Source: Nocardia nova (GTDB lineage: Bacteria; Actinomycetota; Actinomycetes; Mycobacteriales; Mycobacteriaceae). From it: a DNA stretch of 64,000 nucleotides. The stretch covers positions 124,001-188,000 of the forward strand of contig NZ_PSZE01000011.1 of the NCBI RefSeq assembly GCF_002933465.1, in the 5' to 3' direction. Shown one piece after another: positions 9,275 through 16,997 of the stretch (its first letter is position 1; every line of letters starts with the position of its first letter). Below the pieces are notes generated by a model, which searched no databases, was not told the origin of the DNA, and was given only the letters and a program-made list of their open reading frames with translations. A program made the position numbers and the translations under genes.

Positions 9275-10968
9275 GCGGCCCACGTCGAGGAGGCGAACGA
9301 CCCGACCACGACGGCCGGAGAACCGGCGCTGCGAGCCGAGGAAAAGGACGGGCGGACAACGACTCTCGGCATCACGGCGACGCGGGGAGAGGTTCGGGCA
9401 GCGGCGGCGGTGATGCTGGTCGGGCCCGTCGGGGAGAGGGGCGTGATTCGTCGGACGACCGCGGTCGGCGCTCCGGCGCGAGTGGTGCTCGCGGTGCCGG
9501 GCGCGTCGATCGCGGATCGGGGCGAGCCTACGATGCCGCACCCGGAAGGGCCGGCGGTGAGGTGTCGAAACGGGCCTCCGGTGACGGGCGGCGGACCGGT
9601 CGTTCCGCAGCCCGGCCACAGGGACGCCGTGGTGTGGTGGGTGACGCTCCCAGGCTCGTCGCGCGCGACGTGCTCCGGGCGGTTCGTGAGCGGGACGCGT
9701 ACGCGAATCTCGTGTTACCCGTCTTGCTGCGGGAATACGGATTGTCCGGGCGCGATGCGGCTTTCGCGACCGAGCTCGCCTACGGCTCCTGCCGCGCGAT
9801 GGGGGTCCTCGACGCCGTGATCGCCGACTGCGCGGGACGTCCGGTCATGGAGATCGACGGCCCGCTGCTCGACGTCCTGCGCTTGGGCGTCTATCAACTG
9901 CTGCGGACCCGAGTGGGATCGCACGCCGCGGTGGATACGTCGGTCGATCTCGTGCGCACCGAATCCGGCAGCGGCAAAGCCGGTTTCGTGAACGCGGTGC
10001 TGCGGCGAGCCGCGGCGCGGACACCGGAGCAGTGGGTCGAGGAGCTGGCGCCCGAGGATCCGATCGGCCGCATGGCATTCGAATTCGGGCATCCGGTCTG
10101 GATCGCGCAGGCCTTCGCCGACGCACTCGGTGCGCGGGCAGGGGAGCTGCGCGATCTGCTCGCCGCCGACGACCAACGGCCGATCGTGCACCTGGTGGCC
10201 CGGCCCGGCGATATCACCGCCGAGGAATTGGCGCTGGTCAGTGGCGGTGAGGAGGGGCGTTGGTCACCGTATGCGGTGTACCTGGACAGTGGCGATCCGG
10301 GGCAGCTGGAAGCCGTGCGTGAGGGAATGGCCGCGGTGCAGGACGAGGGCAGCCAGCTGGTCGCGTTGTCGCTGACCCGGGCGCCGCTGCTGGGCGAGGA
10401 CGGTGGACGCTGGCTCGATCTGTGCGCCGGCCCGGGCGGTAAGACCGCGCTGCTCGGTGCCCTGGCCGATATCGATCGGTATCGGGTGGATGCTGTCGAA
10501 CCCGCCGAACACCGAGCCGACCTGGTGCGCAAGGCGACTCGTGGCCTTCCGGTCACCGTGCATGTGGTCGACGGGCGCGACTCCGGGCTGGAACCCGGCT
10601 ACGACCGCATCCTGGTCGACGCACCGTGCACCGGACTGGGCGCGCTGCGCAGGCGGCCGGAGGCGAGGTGGCGGCGCACCCCGGCCGATGTGCGCGACCT
10701 GACCACCCTACAGAGCCAATTGCTCACCGCCGCATGGGATCTGCTGCGACCGGGCGGTGTGGTGGTGTATTCCACATGTTCACCGCACCTGCCCGAAACC
10801 GTCTCCGTCGTTTCCGATTTCGTCCGTCGCTCGGACGCCGAACAACTCGACACCCGAACGCTGCTGCCGGGCGTCGCAGATATCGGCGACGGTCCCGCCG
10901 CCCAGCTCTGGCCGCACCGCCACGGCACCGATGCCATGTTCATGGCCGCGCTGCGCAAACCGTCCTGA
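9271..10968 (+). CDS. rsmB: 16S rRNA m5C967 methyltransferase with long disordered N-terminus
   Basis: RsmB methylates C967 of 16S rRNA using SAM. After about 120 residues very rich in Gly, Arg, Asp and Ser comes a NusB-like domain (from RLVARDVLRAV) and then a Rossmann methyltransferase with LDLCAGPGGKTALLGAL for SAM binding, DAPCTGLGALRRRPEARW carrying the release cysteine, and YSTCSPHLPET with the catalytic cysteine. The whole is 565 residues, against about 430-460 for typical family members, the excess being the N-terminal tail. The GTG start overlaps the fmt stop by four bases. Confidence 0.93.
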   Translation: MSGPRRGGERPDHDGRRTGAASRGKGRADNDSRHHGDAGRGSGSGGGDAGRARRGEGRDSSDDRGRRSGASGARGAGRVDRGSGRAYDAAPGRAGGEVSKRASGDGRRTGRSAARPQGRRGVVGDAPRLVARDVLRAVRERDAYANLVLPVLLREYGLSGRDAAFATELAYGSCRAMGVLDAVIADCAGRPVMEIDGPLLDVLRLGVYQLLRTRVGSHAAVDTSVDLVRTESGSGKAGFVNAVLRRAAARTPEQWVEELAPEDPIGRMAFEFGHPVWIAQAFADALGARAGELRDLLAADDQRPIVHLVARPGDITAEELALVSGGEEGRWSPYAVYLDSGDPGQLEAVREGMAAVQDEGSQLVALSLTRAPLLGEDGGRWLDLCAGPGGKTALLGALADIDRYRVDAVEPAEHRADLVRKATRGLPVTVHVVDGRDSGLEPGYDRILVDAPCTGLGALRRRPEARWRRTPADVRDLTTLQSQLLTAAWDLLRPGGVVVYSTCSPHLPETVSVVSDFVRRSDAEQLDTRTLLPGVADIGDGPAAQLWPHRHGTDAMFMAALRKPS

Positions 10969-10981
10969 CACCGCGGGCCGC

Positions 10982-12187
10982 TCAGCCGGCGACAACCGCA
11001 CCGGCGAGGGCGATGCCGGCCACCCAGGCGGTCGACAGCAGCGCCAGGATCAGCGGGCGCGGCCCGACTCGGCGCAGGGCGGCCAGGCGTACGCCCGCGC
11101 CCAGGGCGAACATGGCGGCGGTGAGCAGAGCGGTCTGGAGCAGTTTGGCCGTCGCGAGTGCCGATTCCGGCAGCAGCCCGGTGGTGCGCAGTGCGGCGCA
11201 GCCCAGGAAGGCGACGACGAACAGCGGAATCAGGGGCGGCCTGCGGGTTCCGGGCGCGGTGTCCTCGCGCAGCCGGACCTGCCAGCCGATCACCGCCAGT
11301 ACCGGTGCCAGCAGTACCACGCGCGCGAGTTTGACCACGACCGCGACGGTCAGTGCGGCACCGCCGATGGCGCCTCCGGTCGCGACGACCTGGGCCACCT
11401 CGTGCACGGCGCCTCCGGCCCAGATTCCGGCGGTGCGATCGTCGAGGCCCAGCACGCTCGACAGCAGGGGCAGCGCGCCGATCATGATCGTGCCGAACAC
11501 GACCACGAGTGCGATCGCGGTCAGCACTTCCTCGTCTTCGGCGTCGACCACGCCGTCCACCGCGGCGGCCGCGGCCGCACCGCAGATGGAGAATCCGCAC
11601 GCGATCAGCAGTCGCTGCGTCCAGCTCAACCCCAGCAGCCGGCCCATGAACATCGTGCCGCCGATTCCGAGGGCGACGATCGCGACGACCACCGCGATCA
11701 CCGTGGGCCCGAGCCCGAGGATGTCGGCGAATGTCAGCTGCAGGCCGAGCAGTGCGACGCCGATGCGCAGCAGCCGTTTCGCCGAGAACTGCAGCCCCGG
11801 CTGCACCCGCTGCGGCAACGGGACGCAATTGGCGAGTGCCGCCCCGACGACGATGGCGAGCAGGAGCGGACTGACCGTCGGCGTGAATGGGGCGATGCCC
11901 AGCACGAGAGCCGTGATCGCGACTGTCAGGGCCAGTCCGGGGACGATGTCGGCCCCGACCGCTGCACCCGACTGCCCGGCTCGCGCGGCGAATCCGCTTC
12001 GTCCGAGCCGCGCTCGCAAGCGGCGTCGGGGCGTGCGGGCCGAGGTCTGCGTGCCGGAGGATCCGATATCGCGCTGCGGGGCGGCCGCGCTGTCGGCATC
12101 ACCGGTTCGGTCCGGCGTGCCCGGCTCGGTGGTATCAGGCGCTTCGTCGGCGGCCCCGGCCGCCCGCGAGGAATCCAGACTTGTCAT
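10982..12187 (-). CDS. YeiH family (UPF0324) putative anion exporter
   Basis: A 401-residue integral membrane protein of the YeiH/UPF0324 family, often annotated as a putative sulfate exporter. About 70 polar, Arg-rich residues precede roughly ten hydrophobic segments. Family marks include CGFSICGAAAAAAVDGVV and the GGAVHEVAQVVATGGAIG segment. It is divergent from a LysR gene, as yeiH-like genes commonly are (yeiE-yeiH in enterobacteria), with a perfect palindrome between. Expression is therefore probably controlled by that regulator. The substrate is not established from sequence; sulfate, sulfite and other small anions are possible. Confidence 0.82.
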   Translation of the reverse strand: MTSLDSSRAAGAADEAPDTTEPGTPDRTGDADSAAAPQRDIGSSGTQTSARTPRRRLRARLGRSGFAARAGQSGAAVGADIVPGLALTVAITALVLGIAPFTPTVSPLLLAIVVGAALANCVPLPQRVQPGLQFSAKRLLRIGVALLGLQLTFADILGLGPTVIAVVVAIVALGIGGTMFMGRLLGLSWTQRLLIACGFSICGAAAAAAVDGVVDAEDEEVLTAIALVVVFGTIMIGALPLLSSVLGLDDRTAGIWAGGAVHEVAQVVATGGAIGGAALTVAVVVKLARVVLLAPVLAVIGWQVRLREDTAPGTRRPPLIPLFVVAFLGCAALRTTGLLPESALATAKLLQTALLTAAMFALGAGVRLAALRRVGPRPLILALLSTAWVAGIALAGAVVAG

Positions 12188-12243
12188 GAAGACAACGGTC
12201 TCGTGAATCGGTGGGGTCCGGTAGCGGCCGAAACCGCATCAGA

Positions 12244-12264
12244 CTCATATCATGCTGATATGAG
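12244..12264. promoter_or_regulatory. LysR-type operator between the yeiH-like and lysR genes
   Basis: The 21-base element CTCATATCA-TGC-TGATATGAG has perfect 9-base arms and includes a T-N11-A pattern, the classic LysR-type box. It lies 57 bases upstream of the yeiH-like start and 27 bases before the lysR start, so one site can govern both genes. Confidence 0.75.
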
Positions 12265-12290
12265 TTGTGCTCGATGCATATGATTGCGGT

Positions 12291-13220
12291 ATGGCCGATG
12301 CCCGTCCCGACCTGGGTTTCCTGGAGCTGCTGGTCGCCATCGACGACCACGGCAGTCTCGGTGCGGCCGCACGTTCGATCGGCATGGCACAGCCGAACGC
12401 CAGCCGTGCGGTGCGGCAATGGGAGCATCGGCTGGGCCTCGCGCTGCTGCGCCGCTCACCGCGCGGCTCCACGCTCACCCCGGCGGGCACCGTCGTCGTG
12501 CACTGGGCGCGAGAGGTGCTGGCGGATGTGGACCGGCTACTCGATGCCGCCGCCGCGCTGCGCACCGATCAGGAGGCCGAACTCACCGTCGCCGCCAGCA
12601 TGACGGTCGCGGAATGTCTGCTGCCGGGGTGGCTCGGCGCGTTCCGCCGCGGCCGTCCGGATGTGAAAGTCCATCTGCAGGTGCATAATTCGCGCCACGT
12701 GTGCGATCGGCTGGTGGCGGGGGAATGCGATCTGGGATTCGTCGAATCGCCCGCCGTGCCCGAGGGATTGCCGCATGTGACTGTCGCGCACGATCGCCTG
12801 CTCGTCGTGGTCGATCCCGGGCATCCGTGGGCGCGGCGCCGCACCCCGCTCACGGTCGCCGAATTGGCCGCGACACCGCTGGTAGCACGCGAACCGGGTT
12901 CCGGTACCCGGAGCACCCTCGATGTCGCGTTGGCCGAATATCCGCGTGCCGAACCGCTTCTGGAGCTCGGTAGCGCCGCGGCCATTCGCACCAGTGTGCT
13001 CGGCGGTGTGGGGCCCGCGGTCCTCAGCACACTCGCGGTCGGCGACCAGCTCGAGCGCGGCGAACTGCGCGCGGTTGCCGTCGAGGGCCTGGACCTGCGG
13101 CGCACCCTGCGCGCGGTGTGGCGTCCACCGCGCAAACTCGGCGGCCCGGCCGGGCAATTGGTGTCGGCCATCGTGCACGCCCAACGCGCCGCGACACCGC
13201 GAACGCCCGCTCCGGCGTAA
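12291..13220 (+). CDS. LysR family transcriptional regulator (YeiH partner)
   Basis: A 309-residue LysR regulator. The N-terminal helix-turn-helix covers about residues 8-66 (FLELLVAIDDHGSLGAAA, QPNASRAVRQWEHRLGLALL). The periplasmic-binding-like effector domain starts near residue 93. Its sequence resembles the CysB/YeiE-like group paired with YeiH exporters. ATG 12291 is preferred over the GTG at 12267, which would add eight residues and start right after the operator. Transcribed away from the transporter it presumably regulates. Effector unknown. Confidence 0.87.
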   Translation: MADARPDLGFLELLVAIDDHGSLGAAARSIGMAQPNASRAVRQWEHRLGLALLRRSPRGSTLTPAGTVVVHWAREVLADVDRLLDAAAALRTDQEAELTVAASMTVAECLLPGWLGAFRRGRPDVKVHLQVHNSRHVCDRLVAGECDLGFVESPAVPEGLPHVTVAHDRLLVVVDPGHPWARRRTPLTVAELAATPLVAREPGSGTRSTLDVALAEYPRAEPLLELGSAAAIRTSVLGGVGPAVLSTLAVGDQLERGELRAVAVEGLDLRRTLRAVWRPPRKLGGPAGQLVSAIVHAQRAATPRTPAPA

Positions 13221-13229
13221 CCGCCGGCC

Positions 13230-14156
13230 TCATTCGCGGGCGCTCTGTTCCCGCAGCCGCGCAAGGGTTTTCGCGAGAATCCGGGATACATGCATCTGCG
13301 ATATCCCCATCCGCTGCGCGATCTGGGTCTGGGTCATCGATTCGAAGAACCGCATGGTGAGAATGCGTCGTTCCCGTTCGGGCAGCCCGGCGAGCAGTGG
13401 CCGGATCGCCACATATTCCTCGACCCGGTCGAACTGCGACTCCTCCTCGCCGAGGGTGTCCAGCAGCGAGGCCTCGGTATCGCGGCCCACCGATACCGCG
13501 TCGATGGAACTGGGCTGATACGCGTTGCCCGCGATGACGGCCTGGGTCACCTCGTCGGGATGGATGTCGAGTTCGGCGGCGATTTCCTTGGCGGTCGGAG
13601 AGCGGCCCAGCGACTGCGAGAGCGAATCGATCGCCGAGCCGATGCGCAGATGGGTCTCCTTGACTCGCCGCGGGACTCGCATCGCCCAGGTGTTGTCGCG
13701 GAAGTAGCGCCGCACCTCGCCCATGATGGTGGGTACCGCGAAGGACAGGAAGTTCGAGCCGCGCGAGACGTCGAACCGATCGACCGCGTGGACCAGCCCG
13801 ACGCGGGCCACCTGCGTCAGATCGTCGAACGGTTCGCCGCGGCCACTGAATTTGCGGGCGATATGGTCCGCCAACGGAATACAGCGGTTGATCAACTCGT
13901 CGCGCAATTCGGCGCGTCGGTCCTCACCGGCCCCCGACAGTGCCTGGAACAGCAGGTTCACATCGTCGTATCCGGAGACCGAACCGGTGACCTCGGCGAC
14001 CTCGTCGCCGTCCTCGTCATCGTCCGGCGTGGTCTCACCGCCGTCCGCGCGGCTGGCGCCGTTTTCGGCGCCGGTGTCGTCAGGGGATCCGCTCGCGGCC
14101 GTACCCGCGGTGTCCTCGGCGTCGTCGGCCTCGAACACGCTCTCGTGCTCGGCCAC
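13230..14156 (-). CDS. sigF: SigF/SigB-type alternative RNA polymerase sigma factor
   Basis: A group 3 sigma factor of the general stress/SigF type. Residues 1-60 are strongly acidic (Asp, Glu, Gly, Ala). Region 2 follows with PLADHIARKFSGRGEPFDDL and DRFDVSRGSNFLSFAVPT; region 3 lies near 165-215; the region 4 helix-turn-helix is TQTQIAQRMGISQMHVSRIL. The GTG start at 14156 overlaps the stop of the upstream anti-sigma gene by one base, so the pair is translationally coupled, matching usfX-sigF of mycobacteria. Mycobacterial SigF is about 260 residues, so the acidic head is an extension. I am sure of the class; which of several SigF paralogues it is cannot be told. Confidence 0.85.
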   Translation of the reverse strand: MAEHESVFEADDAEDTAGTAASGSPDDTGAENGASRADGGETTPDDDEDGDEVAEVTGSVSGYDDVNLLFQALSGAGEDRRAELRDELINRCIPLADHIARKFSGRGEPFDDLTQVARVGLVHAVDRFDVSRGSNFLSFAVPTIMGEVRRYFRDNTWAMRVPRRVKETHLRIGSAIDSLSQSLGRSPTAKEIAAELDIHPDEVTQAVIAGNAYQPSSIDAVSVGRDTEASLLDTLGEEESQFDRVEEYVAIRPLLAGLPERERRILTMRFFESMTQTQIAQRMGISQMHVSRILAKTLARLREQSARE

Positions 14157-14569
14157 TACGCTTTCCCCCGGACCCGGCGAAATTCCACCACCGTCGGGTA
14201 TCCGGAAATCGCCGAATCGAAGGGCTCCTGCGCGACCTCGATCCCGTCGGTGAGGGTCCGCAGCACATGCCAGCCGAAGCTGCGCTGGTCGGGCAGTTTC
14301 GAGGTGGCCGCGATTCCGGCCACCCGGACGAGGAGATCGGTGTCGCCGACGGTAAAGCGGCACTGCAGGGTGCTGCCGGGGACGGCGAGTTCGATCAGCG
14401 TCGAGCACGCCTCGTCGACGGCCAGCCGGATGTCGGCGACCTCGTCGAGTGTGAAATCGCTCAGCAGGACCAGTGTTTCGGCCAATCCGCGCACGATGGG
14501 CAATTGCGACACGGTGGCCGCCACTCCGATTTCGACGGGTGTGCTGCGCAGTCCCTCTTCAGCCGACAT
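14156..14569 (-). CDS. Anti-sigma factor, RsbW/UsfX-type GHKL kinase-like protein
   Basis: A 137-residue HATPase domain protein of the RsbW family: PIVRGLAETLVLLSDF, then ADIRLAVDEACSTLIE, whose DEACS is the N-box of this group, and a later glycine/Trp segment (SFGWHVLRTLTDGI) for the ATP lid. It would bind and silence the sigma factor encoded next to it until released by an anti-anti-sigma partner. The ATG at 14569 has AGGGTGATC before it. No anti-anti-sigma gene is adjacent, so that partner must be elsewhere. Confidence 0.85.
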   Translation of the reverse strand: MSAEEGLRSTPVEIGVAATVSQLPIVRGLAETLVLLSDFTLDEVADIRLAVDEACSTLIELAVPGSTLQCRFTVGDTDLLVRVAGIAATSKLPDQRSFGWHVLRTLTDGIEVAQEPFDSAISGYPTVVEFRRVRGKA

Positions 14570-14662
14570 GTTGATCACCCTACGAAGGCTACCCAACTTC
14601 GCGTCGCGCAATCGTCGACAGTGCCGAAAACCGGTGTGATCGACCCAGTACACTCACGCGCT

Positions 14663-15367
14663 GTGTCCACCTCGAATTCCCACTTTCATCGGCCGTCGCC
14701 GATGATCGCACCGTCCATCCTGTCCGCTGATTTCGCTCGTCTGGCGGAGGAGGTACGCGCCGTCGAGGGAGCGGACTGGCTGCACGTCGATGTGATGGAC
14801 AATCACTTCGTACCGAACCTGACCCTGGGTCTGCCCGTGGTGCAGAGTCTTTTGAAGACCACTGACATCCCGCTGGACTGCCATCTGATGATCGAGGATC
14901 CGGCTCGCTGGGCGCCCCCGTACGCGGAGGCCGGTGCCTACAACGTGACCTTTCACGCCGAGGCGACCGACGATCCGGTCGCGGTGGCCCGGGATATTCA
15001 CGCCGCCGGCGCCAAGGCCGGATTGTCGGTGAAACCGAATACGCCCATCGAGCCGTATCTGGAAATCCTGCGCAACTTCGACACCCTGCTGGTGATGAGC
15101 GTCGAGCCCGGCTTCGGTGGACAGTCGTTCATTCCGCACGTGTTGGAGAAGGCGCGCGCGGTCCGCCGGCTCGTCGACAGCGGTGAATTGCGTCTGGTCG
15201 TCGAAATCGACGGCGGCATCAATATGGACACCATCGAAGCCGCCGCCGAGGCCGGGGTGGACTGCTTCGTCGCCGGTTCCGCGGTCTACGGCACGGACGA
15301 TCCGGCCGCGACCGTGGAAGCCTTGCGCGAGAAGGTCATCGCGACGGAGCGGGCGGCACGGCGCTGA
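14663..15367 (+). CDS. rpe: Ribulose-phosphate 3-epimerase
   Basis: Interconverts ribulose-5-phosphate and xylulose-5-phosphate in the pentose phosphate pathway. The TIM-barrel signatures are complete: IAPSILSADFARL, then LHVDVMDNHFVPNLT (catalytic Asp and metal His), DCHLMIEDP, MSVEPGFGGQSF and EIDGGINMDT (second Asp). It has 234 residues from GTG 14663; an ATG 39 bases later would also leave the barrel intact. The first residue of the metal motif pair is followed by Asn rather than the usual Gly (MDNHF, not MDGHF). It stands next to the riboflavin genes, which consume ribulose-5-phosphate. Confidence 0.95.
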   Translation: MSTSNSHFHRPSPMIAPSILSADFARLAEEVRAVEGADWLHVDVMDNHFVPNLTLGLPVVQSLLKTTDIPLDCHLMIEDPARWAPPYAEAGAYNVTFHAEATDDPVAVARDIHAAGAKAGLSVKPNTPIEPYLEILRNFDTLLVMSVEPGFGGQSFIPHVLEKARAVRRLVDSGELRLVVEIDGGINMDTIEAAAEAGVDCFVAGSAVYGTDDPAATVEALREKVIATERAARR

Positions 15368-15806
15368 GCCGCGCGGCCTCCACGACCGCGGCCATGGGGA
15401 CGACCGCGTCGAGATGGTCGGGCGTCTGCACCCAGATCCGATAGCCGGTCCGTTCGTCCTCGGCCGAGGGCAGCACGACGTGACTGCCCGTGCACGCGAC
15501 CGTCGTGTACAGCCGGAACAGTTCCGCCGCAACGGATGTGCTGACGCCGGCGGAGCACGACGGGCCGGTGATGAAGGTCCAGCGCCGCGCGCGCGGATGG
15601 TGGACCACGGGAGTGACGAGTCCGGACTGGGTGAGCTGGCGCAGAACCCGCTCGCCCAGCTCGGCCGGCATGGTGACCGCGCCGAATTGCTGCCCGACTT
15701 CGAGCACGATGTGCCGGGCCGCGTCGTCCACCGTCGCGGGGAGATGAAAGATGCGGCGATACCGCTCGCAACGATCCGTGAGAGACGTATCGATCACTGT
15801 GGTCAC
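15336..15806 (-). CDS. Nocardial small protein with a primase/polymerase-like small domain (hypothetical)
   Basis: A 156-residue protein: CERYRRIFHLPATVDDAARH, then VTMPAELGERVLRQL and VVHHPRARRWTFITGP. This layout resembles short actinobacterial proteins annotated as bifunctional DNA primase/polymerase N-terminal-like; that comparison is from memory and no catalytic acidic triad is visible, so an enzymatic role is doubtful. A regulatory role would fit its size. GTG 15806 follows a GGGGGTG run. Its last 32 bases overlap the 3' end of rpe on the other strand, so the two genes converge and interlock. The region upstream is unusually AT-rich. Confidence 0.65.
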   Translation of the reverse strand: MTTVIDTSLTDRCERYRRIFHLPATVDDAARHIVLEVGQQFGAVTMPAELGERVLRQLTQSGLVTPVVHHPRARRWTFITGPSCSAGVSTSVAAELFRLYTTVACTGSHVVLPSAEDERTGYRIWVQTPDHLDAVVPMAAVVEAARLSAVPPAPSR

Positions 15807-16295
15807 GCCGCACCCCCATGAGGTTGTTGTCCAATGAACTGTTGGAATCAACTGCATAACAATATTGCTACCGAATTCGCCCTGGTGCAAGCGCTGGGGT
15901 TGAATTCGCGGTCACGTGGGTAACAAATCGAATTCAGTCGCGATCGGGGCCGGTAGAAGCCGGATATTCGACCGGTGAAAACGTGAATTGAATTCCCTTC
16001 TCTCAGAAATTGCCGACTATTCCTTTTCGGTATCCGGAGTACGACCGAATCGCGGGGGCGCCGATCGGGCTGCTCGGCGCGCCGCCGAAGTGGCGCCCGG
16101 TTCAGTGGATATTTCCGGTCCGAAAGTCTCGAATGCCCGGTCGCGACCGGTCGGTGGGACAGCCGGATGTGTGCTGCTACAGCGCGTCGTTACTCTGAAG
16201 ACACTGCGGCCCACGGGGGAATACCCCGGGCCGCCGGCACCGTTTGCGCTAGCGACGCCCCGACGCGGTGGGCGCCGGGCTGACAGGAGATACGG
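15807..16295. other. Long intergenic region with four phased GAATTC sites
   Basis: This 489-base stretch between the small protein and ribE has lower GC than its surroundings. GAATTC occurs at 15873, 15902, 15930 and 15990, spaced 29, 28 and 60 bases, i.e. close to one, one and two units of 29. A CACGTG palindrome lies at about 15913-15918. A TTG-started 62-codon frame at 16010-16198 is open but unconvincing. I searched for an FMN riboswitch before ribE and did not recognise one. Confidence 0.5.
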
Positions 16296-16916
16296 ATGTT
16301 CACAGGCATCGTCGAGGAGTTGGGTGAGATCGTCGCAGCCGAGCGGTCCGCGGACGCGGCCAGGCTCACCATTCGCGGCGCGACCGTCACCTCCGATGCC
16401 CGCCACGGTGACTCCATCGCGGTCAACGGCGTCTGCCTGACCGTGGTCGACGTGGTCGACGGTGACAGCTTCACCACCGATGTGATGGGGGAGACGCTCA
16501 ACCGCTCCGGCATCGGCAAACTCGACATCGGCTCGAAGGTGAACCTGGAGCGTGCCGCGGCGGTGAACAGCCGGCTGGGTGGCCACATCGTGCAGGGTCA
16601 CGTCGACGGCACCGGGGTCATCCTGTCGCGCACCCCCTGCGACAACTGGGAGGTGGTGCGAATCTCGTTGCCCGACAACCTCGCTCGCTATGTGGTCGAG
16701 AAGGGGTCCATCACCGTCGACGGCATCTCGCTGACCGTCTCGGGACTCGGCGTGGACGACGCCGGCGAGCCCGGCCACCGCGACTGGTTCGAGGTCTCGC
16801 TGATTCCCACCACCCGCGAACTCACCACCCTCGGGTCGGCGCCCGCCGGCACCACCGTGAATCTGGAGGTCGACGTCATCGCCAAATATGTCGAGCGACT
16901 CCAGCAGCGTGGCTAG
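16296..16916 (+). CDS. ribE: Riboflavin synthase, alpha subunit
   Basis: Makes riboflavin by dismutation of two 6,7-dimethyl-8-ribityllumazine molecules. The protein (206 aa, normal length) shows the two tandem lumazine-binding barrels: MFTGIVEELGEI with SIAVNGVCLTVVD in the first, and GHIVQGHVDGTGVI with SITVDGISLTVSG in the second. AGGAGATA lies just before the ATG. It begins the riboflavin cluster ribE-ribBA-ribH; ribBA follows after 81 bases. The ribD deaminase-reductase gene is not in this window. Confidence 0.96.
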   Translation: MFTGIVEELGEIVAAERSADAARLTIRGATVTSDARHGDSIAVNGVCLTVVDVVDGDSFTTDVMGETLNRSGIGKLDIGSKVNLERAAAVNSRLGGHIVQGHVDGTGVILSRTPCDNWEVVRISLPDNLARYVVEKGSITVDGISLTVSGLGVDDAGEPGHRDWFEVSLIPTTRELTTLGSAPAGTTVNLEVDVIAKYVERLQQRG

Positions 16917-16997
16917 CCGGAGCAACCGCGACGTCGTATCGGCGACCCGACCCAGTAGGCTCGAGTCGCACCTATTCCGAAGTGGAGCACAGCAGAC

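Noticed and set aside
10626..12283. Long plus-strand frames opposite the yeiH-like gene
   Set aside because: Pro/Arg/Gln-rich antisense shadows of a membrane protein gene with clear family marks on the minus strand.
16010..16198. TTG-started 62-codon frame before ribE
   Set aside because: No ribosome site, irregular codon use and no recognisable motif; left as part of the intergenic region.
16199..16295. FMN riboswitch upstream of ribE
   Set aside because: The conserved riboswitch blocks are not visible in the leader; only short GC-rich pairings are seen.
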